From: Candidatus Sysuiplasma superficiale
GTDB taxonomy: Archaea; Thermoplasmatota; Thermoplasmata; Sysuiplasmatales; Sysuiplasmataceae
Reading direction: 5' to 3'
Length of the DNA: 64,000 nucleotides
NCBI GenBank assembly: GCA_019720975.1
Contig: JAGVSJ010000001.1
Location: 124,001 to 188,000, forward strand
The translations under genes were made by a program, and so were the position numbers. The notes beneath the pieces were generated by a model. That model had not been told where the DNA came from. It saw only the letters and a list, made by a program, of their open reading frames with translations, and ran no database searches. Position 1 is the stretch's first letter, and each line of letters opens with the position of its first letter. Below are positions 9,045 to 18,591 of this stretch, piece after piece.

Positions 9045-11180
9045 GTGCAGGAACTGAGAAAGACAAGGGTAGGAAGGCCGTATCCGCAAGGAGCCACGCT
9101 GGATGACGGTGGTGCAAATTTTGCAATTTACTCCGAAAATGCGACTGCAGTGACTCTTGAGCTCTTTGACAGGCCTGACGCGGCTGATGCTGCGGAGTCA
9201 TACGATCTGAAGGCTGTTGACGGCTATGTCTGGCACACTTACATACCAGGCATCAGGGCGGGAGATCTCTACTGCTACAGGGTTGACGGGCCTTACATGC
9301 CGGAGGCAGGGATGCGATTCAACAGGAACAAGCTGCTCATAGACCCTTATGCCAGGGCACTTACTGGCGTGATAAACTGGACTGACGATATTTTTGCATA
9401 CAGGATTGGTGACGGTAAACAGGACCTTTCCTTCAATGAAAGGGATGACGCCGGTTTCATACCGAAATGCATCGTGTATGATGGAAATTTCGACTGGAAA
9501 GGGGTGAGAAAACCGTCCCTCCCCTGGAACAGAACTGTGATATATGAAACGCATGTAAAGGGCATCACAATCCAGAGGGAAGATATAGAGCCCGGGATAA
9601 GGGGTACCTACCGCGGCCTCTCGTCGCCGAAGATGATATCCTATCTCAAGGACCTTGGAATTTCGGCTGTAGAGCTCATGCCTGTACATCAGAAGGTTGA
9701 CTCAAAGTACCTGGTGGACAGGAATCTGGTTAACTACTGGGGCTACAACACAATAGCATACTTCGCGCCTGATGTCAGGTACAGCTCTTCTGGCAATCGC
9801 GGAGAGCAGATTGCAGAGTTCAAGGAAATGGTTCGAACATTGCATGAAAACAACATTGAGGTCATACTGGATGTTGTCTACAATCATACTGCAGAGGGAA
9901 ACCACCTAGGACCGACTCTCAGCTTCAGGGGTATAGACAATCCGACATACTACAGGCTGGACCCCTCAAATCCCAGATTCTACGTCGACTTCACCGGAAC
10001 GGGTAACAGCCTTAACGCAAGGCATCCACAGGTTCTGCAGCTTATAATGGACAGCCTGAGATACTGGGTCAACGAGATGCAGGTCGACGGCTTCAGATTC
10101 GATCTCGCATCCACTCTCGCGCGTGAGTTCTACGAAGTGGACAGGCTCTCATCATTCTTCGATGTCATACACCAGGACCCCGTCATATCCAGGGTGAAAC
10201 TCATTGCTGAGCCGTGGGATGTGGGTCCCGGCGGCTACCAGGTGGGCAATTTTCCAATACTCTGGGCAGAATGGAACGGCAAGTACAGGGATGCAGTGAG
10301 ACACTACTGGAAGGGGGACCAGAAGAATCTTGGAGAGTTTGCAACAAGAATCTCCGGTTCGCCTGATCTTTACGAAAGCAATGGCAGGCGGCCCCATGCA
10401 AGCATAAACTACATCACATCGCATGACGGTTTCACGCTGAATGACCTCGTGAGCTACTCCGTCAAACACAATGAGGCAAACCTTGAAGGCAACAGGGATG
10501 GAATGGATGACAATATAAGCGACAATTTCGGGTTTGAGGGCCCAACTGAGGACAGCGACATCATTAGGAAGAGGCAGAGGAGAATAAGGAGCTTTCTTAT
10601 CACGCTCTTCACTTCGCAAGGTGCGCCCATGATGCTCGGAGGGGATGAAATCGGCAGGACGCAGAGAGGCAACAACAATGCATACTGTCAGGACAATGAG
10701 ATCAGCTGGTATGACTGGAAGCTCGACGACAGGCGAAAGGCACTCCTTGAATTCACCAGGAGGATGATAGGCATAAGACTCCGCTACCACGTTCTGAGGC
10801 GGAGGAATTTCTTTCAGGGGGTCGTGATGCCTGGTTCGGGAATCAAGGATGTTACCTGGATAAGACCGGATGGAACGGAAATGGCAGAGGGGGACTGGCA
10901 CGGCGGCAGGATGGCAATAGGCGTCCTTCTCTCGGGGCAGGGCATCGAGGACATAGGTTACGAAGGGGAGACTGTTCTCGAGGATGACCTTTTCCTTCTC
11001 TTCAATCCTGAGCCAGAACCTGTTGAATTCACCGTCCCCTCTGACTGGTCCTCCCAGGAAATACTCATAGACAGCGAGGTGTCTAACCAGGGACGTTATC
11101 CCATACCCATGGACTGGAAGAAGATTACATTGCCAGGCGGGGGGGCTGCGATAATCAGGGGAAGACGGAATCAGAGCTGA
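9045..11180 (+). CDS. treX: Glycogen debranching enzyme, TreX/GlgX type (GH13_11)
   Basis: Hydrolyses alpha-1,6 branches of glycogen, releasing linear maltodextrin for TreY. Length 711 residues, standard for the family. CBM48 at ~15-110, then GH13 barrel. Nucleophile D353 in DGFRFDLAST, acid/base E389 in LIAEPWDVGPGGYQVGNFP, third Asp in YITSHDGFTLNDLVSY. GTG start as discussed for its TATA box. The 3' end overlaps the convergent treZ by 10 nt. Sequence alone cannot separate GlgX from TreX; the adjacent treY-treZ pair supports the TreX role, as in Sulfolobus where the three genes cluster. Confidence 0.93.
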   Translation: MQELRKTRVGRPYPQGATLDDGGANFAIYSENATAVTLELFDRPDAADAAESYDLKAVDGYVWHTYIPGIRAGDLYCYRVDGPYMPEAGMRFNRNKLLIDPYARALTGVINWTDDIFAYRIGDGKQDLSFNERDDAGFIPKCIVYDGNFDWKGVRKPSLPWNRTVIYETHVKGITIQREDIEPGIRGTYRGLSSPKMISYLKDLGISAVELMPVHQKVDSKYLVDRNLVNYWGYNTIAYFAPDVRYSSSGNRGEQIAEFKEMVRTLHENNIEVILDVVYNHTAEGNHLGPTLSFRGIDNPTYYRLDPSNPRFYVDFTGTGNSLNARHPQVLQLIMDSLRYWVNEMQVDGFRFDLASTLAREFYEVDRLSSFFDVIHQDPVISRVKLIAEPWDVGPGGYQVGNFPILWAEWNGKYRDAVRHYWKGDQKNLGEFATRISGSPDLYESNGRRPHASINYITSHDGFTLNDLVSYSVKHNEANLEGNRDGMDDNISDNFGFEGPTEDSDIIRKRQRRIRSFLITLFTSQGAPMMLGGDEIGRTQRGNNNAYCQDNEISWYDWKLDDRRKALLEFTRRMIGIRLRYHVLRRRNFFQGVVMPGSGIKDVTWIRPDGTEMAEGDWHGGRMAIGVLLSGQGIEDIGYEGETVLEDDLFLLFNPEPEPVEFTVPSDWSSQEILIDSEVSNQGRYPIPMDWKKITLPGGGAAIIRGRRNQS

Positions 11181-12937
11181 ACTGCGACTGCTGAAAAGGG
11201 GAGAAGTTCCCTCCCCCGCGCGGAACCACGCTCAATTCTTCCTCCAAAATCCCTCCACTCTGAATGCATCACCACTTTACCCTCATCCGGAACGGCGGAC
11301 GCATTTTTCGACATCCTGACGTATACCTCGAACCCGTTGCTGTAACTGAGCCTCACATTTCCCCCTGTCCATGCGGAGAAGAATGAATGCCGCTTTCCGC
11401 CGATGAACGACTTGCGCAGCGCTATCAGATGGCTGTAATACCTGAGCATTGGGGCGGCACTTTTCCCGCTCATGTTCCATCTCAGTTTCGACGAAATGAA
11501 AGTGTTTTCATCATCCGGATCAGGTGTGTCGCGCCAGCCGAACCGGATGAATTCAGCCTTGCGCCCCTCCCTGACAGCGTCTGCAAAATCTCTGTCCTCA
11601 GCGTCGATAAAGAAGAGGAAAGGTGCCCTTTCACCATACTCTTCCCCCATGAAAAGCATCGGGGTGAAAGGAGAGAGAAGGACAAGCGCAGCCGCGGCTT
11701 TGAGTTTGTGAATGTCTACCAGCACTGAAAGCCTTTCTCCGTAAGCCCTGTTACCTATCTGATCGTGATTCTGGGAGCATACAACCAGCTTCCATTGCGG
11801 CAGTCCATTCCATGGAGACCCTCTGAATTTATGGAGATGATGCGAGTACCTGCCGGAGTAAAGGAAACCATCATTAAGTGTTCTGCTTATGAAAGAAGGA
11901 TCGCCATAATCTTCGTAATAGCCATTCCTTTCACCTGTGAGGAAGGAATGTATGGAATGGTGGAAGTCATCATTCCACTGTGCTGTTATTCCGTAACCGC
12001 ACCTTTCCCTTTCCATCACTATCCTTGGATCGTTGAGATCGCTCTCGGCGATGATTGTTATATGTCTGTTCTCCCTCCCTGCAAGTGCGTCTGCCTCTTC
12101 CATCAGTTCCTGCAGAATGTGTTTCGGAGATGTATCAATAATGCCGTGCACGGCATCAAGGCGAAGGCCGTCGAAGCCGTATTCATCGAGCCAGTAGAGC
12201 GCATTGTCAAGGATGAATCTCCTCACGGGATCGCAGTACGGACCGTCAAAGTTCAGCGTTTTTCCCCAGGGAGTCGCATACCTTTCGCTCAGAAACGGTC
12301 CGAACATCGGGAGGCAGTTGCCCACAGGACCTATGTGGTTGTAGACGACATCCAGAACAGCGGCCATTCCTTCCCTGTGGCATTCGGAAACCAGGCGCCT
12401 GAGGTCCTCAGGCCTTCCGTAACTGTTCTGTGGTGCATAGAGAAACACGCCATCGTATCCCCAGTTCCATTTGCCGTAGAACTGGGCGACCGGCATGAAC
12501 TCGACAGCAGTTATACCGATTTTTGAAAGATGAGGCAGTCTCTTTACAGCCGAAATGAATGTCCCCTCCGGCGTGAAGGTACCTATGTGTACCTCTTCCA
12601 GGATATAGTCGGATATATGCACTCCGCGCCACCCCTTTTCCCTTCTCCATTTACCGGTGTTAATAACTTCGGAATATCCATGGATGCCCCCGGGCTGAAA
12701 TCTTGATGCGGGGTCAGGGAATGGACCCTTGCCGTCGAGAACGAAGGCATACCTTCTCCCGGTGCAGTCTTCCGGAATGAAGTGTTCCCAGAAACCGAAT
12801 TCCCCTTTCTCCATCCCGGCCTTCATGCCGTCATCGAAGACAATTGAGACTGAATTCCTCGATGGTGCCCATACGCGGAAGAGCACTCCCTCATCCACAA
12901 ATTCGGGACCCATTGAAGGGATCACCTCTTCAGTCAT
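11171..12937 (-). CDS. treZ: Maltooligosyltrehalose trehalohydrolase (GH13_10)
   Basis: Cleaves trehalose from the reducing end of maltooligosyltrehalose made by TreY. Length 588 residues from the ATG at 12937, which is preceded by a strong AGGAGGTGA site 5 nt away. The frame stays open upstream, but that part lies inside treY. CBM48-like N-domain (VLFRVWAPSRNSVSIVF), GH13 barrel with nucleophile D261 in DGLRLDAVHGI, E298 in IIAESDLND, and QNHDQIGNRAYGERL. Its ATG overlaps the treY stop (ATGA), so the two are translationally coupled with treY first. It ends 10 nt inside convergent treX. Confidence 0.94.
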   Translation of the reverse strand: MTEEVIPSMGPEFVDEGVLFRVWAPSRNSVSIVFDDGMKAGMEKGEFGFWEHFIPEDCTGRRYAFVLDGKGPFPDPASRFQPGGIHGYSEVINTGKWRREKGWRGVHISDYILEEVHIGTFTPEGTFISAVKRLPHLSKIGITAVEFMPVAQFYGKWNWGYDGVFLYAPQNSYGRPEDLRRLVSECHREGMAAVLDVVYNHIGPVGNCLPMFGPFLSERYATPWGKTLNFDGPYCDPVRRFILDNALYWLDEYGFDGLRLDAVHGIIDTSPKHILQELMEEADALAGRENRHITIIAESDLNDPRIVMERERCGYGITAQWNDDFHHSIHSFLTGERNGYYEDYGDPSFISRTLNDGFLYSGRYSHHLHKFRGSPWNGLPQWKLVVCSQNHDQIGNRAYGERLSVLVDIHKLKAAAALVLLSPFTPMLFMGEEYGERAPFLFFIDAEDRDFADAVREGRKAEFIRFGWRDTPDPDDENTFISSKLRWNMSGKSAAPMLRYYSHLIALRKSFIGGKRHSFFSAWTGGNVRLSYSNGFEVYVRMSKNASAVPDEGKVVMHSEWRDFGGRIERGSARGRELLPFSAVAVQL

Positions 12938-15690
12938 CCTTTCACCTCCTGATCGTCGCTTAAGAGTACAGAAACAGGAATTCCACGCAAAAGGGAATAT
13001 ACAGGCAGGTAAGGCCTGCCTGAGCCGGCAGCAGTCACTTCCCTGCCCGGACCGATGACTTCGCGGAATCTGGAAGGCGCACCCGGGGGCAGATATATCC
13101 CTGTCCCTTTCCACGCCTCTCCCCATATACTCCTCAGACCGTTGCGGGCAATGCCCACAGTATGCCTCGGCACTGACACAATGGCCCACTGCCTGCCTGA
13201 ACGCCTGCAGAAGGATACCAGTTTCTCGCTTCTTCCGGAAACATCGAGAGGCACGTATTCACCGCTGAGGAAGAGGTCACGAAACTGCTTTCTCAGATTC
13301 AGAAGTCTGCAGGTGACATAAAACTTCGCATATCCGTCGGAGAGGTTTGCCAGAGATGTGAAAAAGCGTTCTTGCCGCTCACCGCTGCAATACACCTCCA
13401 TCCTCTTCGTGAGCTCAGCGTAATCCACCGGCCTTCTGTTGTCTGGGTCAACAAGACTGAAATTCCATGACTCACTCCCCTGATAGATGTCCGGTATTCC
13501 CGGACAGGTAATTTTCAGAGTCACCGCCGAGAGAGAGTTGAGCATACCGTGGAAGGAGAGGAAACTGACAAATCTGTCAAATGAATCCCTGAAAGCAGTG
13601 TTTGAGGGCTCAATCACCCTCTCCATGAAGGATACTGAAGCATTCTCATAATCGGTGTCCGGATCTTCCCAAGAGGTGAGTAATCCGCCCTCCCTTAGAG
13701 CCTTTCTCAGGTAATTGCCAATCCTTTCGGTGTATTCACTGTGAAGTGCCGGCGGGAAAGGAAATGTGGCAGCAAGTATCTGGTATATGAGATATTCAGT
13801 GAATCTGTCCGGCACACCTCGTCCGCTCCTGAATGTACGATTGACCCTGGACCAGCGCCGCACAAGGAGCTGCCATCGCCTTGGTACTTCCGTCAGAACA
13901 TTCAGTCTTGCCCTTGCATCCTCACCCAGCTTTGTGTCGTGCGTTGACGTTGCGTTCATTGAATACGGATGTGTCTTAAACCTGTTGATGATCCGCATCT
14001 GGAATTCCGCCACAGAGAGCTCGGAAGACAGCGGATGATTGCCAACTTCACACAGTGACATCAGTGGCAGATATCTGAAGAAAAGCGTATCCTCCACTGA
14101 CTTGGCAAACACTGCGGGCATAAGCTGCTGGAGCCTCATTATCGCTCTCATGCATCCTCTGTCCGTTTCTGCTCCTTCTATGACAGCGTTGATCGCCATG
14201 AATGCCGGACGCAGGGAGGGCCTCTCATGCATTGCAGCTGTCAGTGCTGATTTCAGTTTCGTTCTTTCAGAAGCAAACACATTGCTCACCTGTCCAGGAG
14301 ACAGATAGGTACGGTAGAGAGGCAGTCTGGAGAGCATCTCAGTGATTGCACCCTCCATCTCGGAGATGGATGGAAAAAAAGGGCTGCCGGTACCGGGAAG
14401 GGCAGAAAGAAATATGTCCGAAATGTTCGAGATATCTCCTCTGAAGAGTCTACGGACTGTTTCAAGCTTTACCGCCGCCAGATTTATGCGATCCGAACTG
14501 ATGCCTGTAAAGGATTTGAAGAATTCGCGCAGAGAGTGCAGACCGCGCTCCTTTATCTGGAGCCTATCCACCCATGACAGGAAATCGTAGCCGGTCGTTC
14601 CGTCCACCTTCCAGTGTTGAGGAAGGGTCTCGTTGTCAGTGAGTATCTTTTCCACTATGAGATAGCAACCTGAGGCCCTCCTCCTAAGTCTCCTGATATA
14701 CTGTGTCGGATCAAAGAGACCGTCAATGTGATCTACCCTTATTCCGTCAAACGTGCCATCGCATGAAAACCTCTCTATCAGATTGTGGGATATGCTGAAA
14801 TTCCTGCTATCCTCCGCCCTGATGCCAATCATATCGTTAACGGCAAAGAATCGTCTGTAATTTATTTCGTCTGCAGTGCTCTTCCATTCCCTTGGCACAA
14901 AGTTCTGCATACCAAGTATTTCCGAAAGCAGGGCCGGATCGCGGTTGATCGAACCGAGAAGCTCATCTATCGACTCCCTTCCTGACTTGTCACGATAGAG
15001 CGATGAGAACAGTCTGATGCCGCTACTCTTCCCAGAATCATTTTTCGGTGCTGCACGGTTCCCTTTGCTTCCAAGACGGTCCAGCAGGAAGGCATATGTC
15101 CTGTCCGAAGCTGGAAGGCAGAAGCCGGACATATCTATCATGAGTTTGCCCGAAACGAAAATTCTCAGTTGCCCTTCTCTGACGATATCTTCAGCATTTC
15201 GTGAAAGAAATGGTGCCAGAAGCTTTTCGTGTAGCTCTACGTTCCTGTGAGACCAGTTTATATCGAAGAAGCGTCGGTATGCTGATCTCTTCCCGTATAT
15301 GAGTATGTCTGAAAGGATTCCATTGGATGGGTCAAATGCCATATGGTTTGGCACGATGTCCTGAAGCCATCCAATACGACTCCCGTGCAGGGATCTGATG
15401 AGCCTCCTGAGACTCGTTTCACCTCCGAGTTCAGAACGAACACTGCACTGGTCTGTCACGTCATACCCGTGGCTGCTGCCCAGCCTCGCCTCAAAGATTG
15501 GTGAGGCGTAAACTGCTTCAATGCCGAGACGTTGCAGGTAGGTGACAATATGCGCTGCGTCCTCAAACTTGAATGCGGGAGAAAACTGCAGCCTGTAGGT
15601 GGAAGTAAAAGGAGGTGAAGACCTGTGTCTCCTTGCTCTTCCATAATCCTTCCTCCCGGTTAAAGAAAGTTGTTGCCCGGAATTGGTCAT
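12934..15690 (-). CDS. treY: Maltooligosyltrehalose synthase (GH13_26)
   Basis: Converts the reducing-end alpha-1,4 bond of maltodextrins to alpha,alpha-1,1, producing maltooligosyltrehalose for TreZ. Length 918 residues, toward the long end for TreY (about 700-950). N-terminal GH13 signature STYRLQFSPAFKFEDA, then YASPIFEARLGSSHGYDVTD and DIVPNHMAF; nucleophile region GIRVDHIDGLFDP; C-terminal CPGIPDIYQGSESWNFSLVDPDNRRPVDY is highly characteristic. ATG at 15690 has no clear ribosome site but an AT-rich stretch about 30 nt upstream. First gene of the treY-treZ pair, pointing away from EF-1A. Confidence 0.95.
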   Translation of the reverse strand: MTNSGQQLSLTGRKDYGRARRHRSSPPFTSTYRLQFSPAFKFEDAAHIVTYLQRLGIEAVYASPIFEARLGSSHGYDVTDQCSVRSELGGETSLRRLIRSLHGSRIGWLQDIVPNHMAFDPSNGILSDILIYGKRSAYRRFFDINWSHRNVELHEKLLAPFLSRNAEDIVREGQLRIFVSGKLMIDMSGFCLPASDRTYAFLLDRLGSKGNRAAPKNDSGKSSGIRLFSSLYRDKSGRESIDELLGSINRDPALLSEILGMQNFVPREWKSTADEINYRRFFAVNDMIGIRAEDSRNFSISHNLIERFSCDGTFDGIRVDHIDGLFDPTQYIRRLRRRASGCYLIVEKILTDNETLPQHWKVDGTTGYDFLSWVDRLQIKERGLHSLREFFKSFTGISSDRINLAAVKLETVRRLFRGDISNISDIFLSALPGTGSPFFPSISEMEGAITEMLSRLPLYRTYLSPGQVSNVFASERTKLKSALTAAMHERPSLRPAFMAINAVIEGAETDRGCMRAIMRLQQLMPAVFAKSVEDTLFFRYLPLMSLCEVGNHPLSSELSVAEFQMRIINRFKTHPYSMNATSTHDTKLGEDARARLNVLTEVPRRWQLLVRRWSRVNRTFRSGRGVPDRFTEYLIYQILAATFPFPPALHSEYTERIGNYLRKALREGGLLTSWEDPDTDYENASVSFMERVIEPSNTAFRDSFDRFVSFLSFHGMLNSLSAVTLKITCPGIPDIYQGSESWNFSLVDPDNRRPVDYAELTKRMEVYCSGERQERFFTSLANLSDGYAKFYVTCRLLNLRKQFRDLFLSGEYVPLDVSGRSEKLVSFCRRSGRQWAIVSVPRHTVGIARNGLRSIWGEAWKGTGIYLPPGAPSRFREVIGPGREVTAAGSGRPYLPVYSLLRGIPVSVLLSDDQEVKG

Positions 15691-15880
15691 TGTAATGGCA
15701 GATCATGCATTTCATAGAATAATCTAATCAGTCCGCCGTCCGTCACAAAGTTTAACTGCGCCTGGAAAGAACATTGCAAGGCGCTTCAGGAAGCCGGAGA
15801 TGAGTACGACACAGGGTTGCAGCTGAGATCGTAAGGGCGAGTGCAAAATCACGCAGTAGCCAAGAGCGTCTGATGAAAAC

Positions 15881-15928
15881 ATTAAATACAAGACTGTGAT
15901 TGATTAACAAATTGCGCATAAAATGCGC
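15881..15928 (+). promoter_or_regulatory. EF-1A promoter and 5' leader hairpin
   Basis: ATTAAATA at 15881-15888 is a good TATA box; initiation would fall near 15912, giving a leader of about 35 nt. A perfect 5-bp inverted repeat GCGCA-TAAAA-TGCGC (15914-15928) lies at the start of that leader, followed by the purine-rich GGAAGAGAG before the ATG at 15947. The rest of the 256-bp gap (15691-15880) holds only the AT-rich promoter of treY; no gene is seen. Confidence 0.5.
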
Positions 15929-15946
15929 TGGAAGAGAGTGTAATTT

Positions 15947-17224
15947 ATGGCCAACAAACCGCATCTTAACATAGTCTTCATCGGTCATGTAGACCACGGA
16001 AAATCAACGCTAGTCGGACGGATGTTGTTCAACACAAAAAATGTTGATCCCTACCTGATTGAGAAATACAAGAAAGAGGCAGAAGAGAAGGGTAAGGCAA
16101 CATTTGAATTTGCCTGGGTTATGGATAATCTCAAGGAGGAAAGGGAGAGGGGTGTTACAATCGACGTCTCCCACAGGAGATTCGATACACCGAAATACTA
16201 TTTCACAATCATTGACGCGCCCGGACACCGGGATTTTGTGAAGAACATGATAACAGGTACAAGCCAGGCGGATGCTGCTGTTCTGGTAGTTGATGCCGGC
16301 AAGGGCCCGGAAGCACAGACAAAGGAACATGTGTTCCTTGCAAGGACACTTGGTGTTACTCAGCTCATAGTTGCTGTGAACAAGATGGATTCCACTCAGC
16401 CTCCTTATTCCCAGGATGCTTTCGAGAAGACGAAGAAAGCAGTGACCGACCTTCTCAAATCGGTCAGATACAAGGTGGAAGAGGTTCCCTTCATACCAGT
16501 AAGCGCTTATGTTGGCGACAATACCACCGAGCCTTCTGAAAAGATGCCTTGGTGGAAGGGTGACACTCTACTTAGTGCACTCGACAAACTTAAGGAACCG
16601 CCAAAGGTCACGGACAAGCCGCTCAGGCTGCCGGTACAGGACGTCTACACCATCACAGGCATCGGCACAGTTCCGGTGGGACGTGTTGAGACAGGCATAC
16701 TGAAGAAGGATATGAGAATCATTTTCATGCCTTCGAACAAGACTGGCGAAGTAAAGTCGATAGAGATGCACCATGAGCAGATGGAGGCGGCTTATCCCGG
16801 GGACAACGTCGGTTTCAATGTCCGTGGAATTGCAAAGACAGATATCAAGAGAGGAGATGTTGCCGGACCGGTTGAGTCTGTCCCAACAGTCGCGAAGTCT
16901 TTTGTAGGTCAGATTGCTGTTCTGAATCATCCGAGCGTCATAACAGTTGGTTACACCCCTGTATTTCACTGCCATACTTCACAGATAGCATGCACCTTCA
17001 CTGAACTGCAGAAGAAGATCGATCCGGGTACCGGTGCAGTCAAGGAGGACAAACCGCAGTTCCTCAAGACCGGCGATGTTGCGTTTGTCAAGATAGAACC
17101 CACCAAGCCGATGGTCATTGAGAAGGCTTCTGAATTTCCTCAGCTTGGCAGATTTGCAATAAGGGATATGGGGCAGACGGTTGCTGCCGGCGTCTGTGTC
17201 GATGTTGAAAAGAGAACGATGTGA
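15947..17224 (+). CDS. tuf: Translation elongation factor 1-alpha (EF-1A)
   Basis: Carries aminoacyl-tRNA to the ribosome as the GTP complex. Length 425 residues, normal for archaeal EF-1A. GTPase motifs: G1 GHVDHGKST (~12-20), G3 DAPGHRD (~90), G4 NKMD (~146), then beta-barrel domains 2 and 3 ending [17 protein letters not shown]. The archaeal insertion ([24 protein letters not shown] region) is present. Its stop overlaps the GTG at 17221 and S10 follows directly, the usual archaeal EF-1A-S10 pair. Confidence 0.98.
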   Translation: MANKPHLNIVFIGHVDHGKSTLVGRMLFNTKNVDPYLIEKYKKEAEEKGKATFEFAWVMDNLKEERERGVTIDVSHRRFDTPKYYFTIIDAPGHRDFVKNMITGTSQADAAVLVVDAGKGPEAQTKEHVFLARTLGVTQLIVAVNKMDSTQPPYSQDAFEKTKKAVTDLLKSVRYKVEEVPFIPVSAYVGDNTTEPSEKMPWWKGDTLLSALDKLKEPPKVTDKPLRLPVQDVYTITGIGTVPVGRVETGILKKDMRIIFMPSNKTGEVKSIEMHHEQMEAAYPGDNVGFNVRGIAKTDIKRGDVAGPVESVPTVAKSFVGQIAVLNHPSVITVGYTPVFHCHTSQIACTFTELQKKIDPGTGAVKEDKPQFLKTGDVAFVKIEPTKPMVIEKASEFPQLGRFAIRDMGQTVAAGVCVDVEKRTM

Positions 17225-17235
17225 GTTGCATTAAC

Positions 17236-17550
17236 ATGGCACAGAAAGCAAGGATTTCCCTAAGCGGAACAGATCCGGCTAAGATTGATTCTGTGTGCAA
17301 CCAGATCAAGCAGATAGCGTCAAAGACTGGGGTGACGATGAAGGGGCCCGTGCCTCTTCCCACAAAACACATGGTTGTGCCGGTGAGAAAGAGCCCCGAT
17401 GGCGAGGGAAGCGCAACGTGGGACAGGTGGGAAATGAGAATACACAAGCGCATGATAGACATGGATGCTGAGGACGACAGGGCACTTCGACAGCTGATGA
17501 GAATACAGGTCCCTGATGGTGTCAACATAGAGATCGTCCTGAGAAGCTGA
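17236..17550 (+). CDS. rpsJ: Small ribosomal subunit protein uS10
   Basis: A 104-residue protein of the 30S head, also called S20e in eukaryotes. The sequence [24 protein letters not shown] and the loop [23 protein letters not shown] are typical archaeal S10. ATG 17236 is preferred because archaeal S10 begins with M-(A)-QKARI; an in-frame GTG at 17221 overlapping the EF-1A stop would add five residues and would allow coupling, so it is a real alternative. Cotranscribed with EF-1A. Confidence 0.96.
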   Translation: MAQKARISLSGTDPAKIDSVCNQIKQIASKTGVTMKGPVPLPTKHMVVPVRKSPDGEGSATWDRWEMRIHKRMIDMDAEDDRALRQLMRIQVPDGVNIEIVLRS

Positions 17551-17627
17551 TCAGGACACAGGGCAGACAATGGCAACCTTGATTACAGCGAACCACAGTA
17601 CACTTCCTCCGTCCGGGCGGTGAAATA

Positions 17628-18548
17628 GTGAAATCATACGTAAAGGTCTCAGCACCGGCTTCGATCGCAAACTTCGGTCCCGGATTCGATACTTTTGGAA
17701 TGGCCCTCGAAGAGCCGCGTGACGTGATCGAGCTCACGCTTGATGTTTATGAGACAGAGATCGAGACTGTTCCTGATTATTCAATTCCTACAAAGAAGAA
17801 TGCTGCGTTTGCGGCAGCAAATGCAATAGCCTGGAAGAACAGGGTGAACTCGCCTTTTCATATGAAGATAACAAAGGGAGTGAGACCAGGCAGCGGCATA
17901 GGTAGCAGTGCTGCCTCATCTGTCGGTGCGGCACTGGCAATGGCCGTCGCAATGGATTATGAGGCGAAGGATGAGGAGATAATACAGGCCTCATCACTGG
18001 GCGAGAAGATGGCTTCAGGCTCTGCGCACATAGATAATGTCACTGCGTCGCTTCTTGGCGGATTCACCATAGTATCAAGCAGGAATCCTGTGGATGTAAT
18101 ATCCATACCTGTCGAAAGACTGCCAAAGTTTGATATTGTTGTAACGCTGCCGGACGTCGTCCTGGAAACGCGTAAGTCGAGAAGCGTCCTGCCGAGACAG
18201 GTTCCGCTGACAGACGCTGTGGAAAACATATCCTACTGCTCAACAATAGTCCACTCAATGCTCGACAGGAATATTGAGAAGGTGGGAAAATATCTCAATG
18301 ACGCTGTTGTCCTGCCCTACAGGAAACAGCTGATGCCCTGGTATGACCGTGTGATGAAAGCTGCCACCGGGGCAGGAGCGATAGGCTTTTCTGTGAGCGG
18401 CGCTGGACCGGCGGTCTTTGCAATATGCATTGAGAATGCCAGGAAAGTAGCGGCCGAGATGGAAAAGGCATTCAAGGCCGCCGGTTTCAAATCACAGTCC
18501 ATAATAACCAAGCCAGGCAAAGGCGCCGAAGTTTTGACAGTTAAGTGA
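17628..18548 (+). CDS. thrB: Homoserine kinase (GHMP family)
   Basis: Phosphorylates L-homoserine with ATP in threonine synthesis. Length 306 residues. N-terminal SAPASIANFGPGFDTFGMAL is the ThrB version of GHMP motif 1; the ATP-binding motif is RPGSGIGSSAASSVGAALA (~85-103); motif 3 is GAIGFSVSGAGPAVFAI near residue 245. GTG start at 17628 is supported by GGTGA 4 nt upstream. It lies 77 nt after S10 and just before tRNA-Ser. Threonine synthase and homoserine dehydrogenase are not in the window. Confidence 0.94.
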   Translation: MKSYVKVSAPASIANFGPGFDTFGMALEEPRDVIELTLDVYETEIETVPDYSIPTKKNAAFAAANAIAWKNRVNSPFHMKITKGVRPGSGIGSSAASSVGAALAMAVAMDYEAKDEEIIQASSLGEKMASGSAHIDNVTASLLGGFTIVSSRNPVDVISIPVERLPKFDIVVTLPDVVLETRKSRSVLPRQVPLTDAVENISYCSTIVHSMLDRNIEKVGKYLNDAVVLPYRKQLMPWYDRVMKAATGAGAIGFSVSGAGPAVFAICIENARKVAAEMEKAFKAAGFKSQSIITKPGKGAEVLTVK

Positions 18549-18591
18549 AGGATAGAAAAGTGTTTTATGATCCCGGTTAATGCACAGTCTG

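Noticed and set aside
12938-13189. N-terminal extension of treZ
   Set aside because: Lies entirely within treY; the ATG at 12937 has a strong ribosome site and the treY stop overlaps it.
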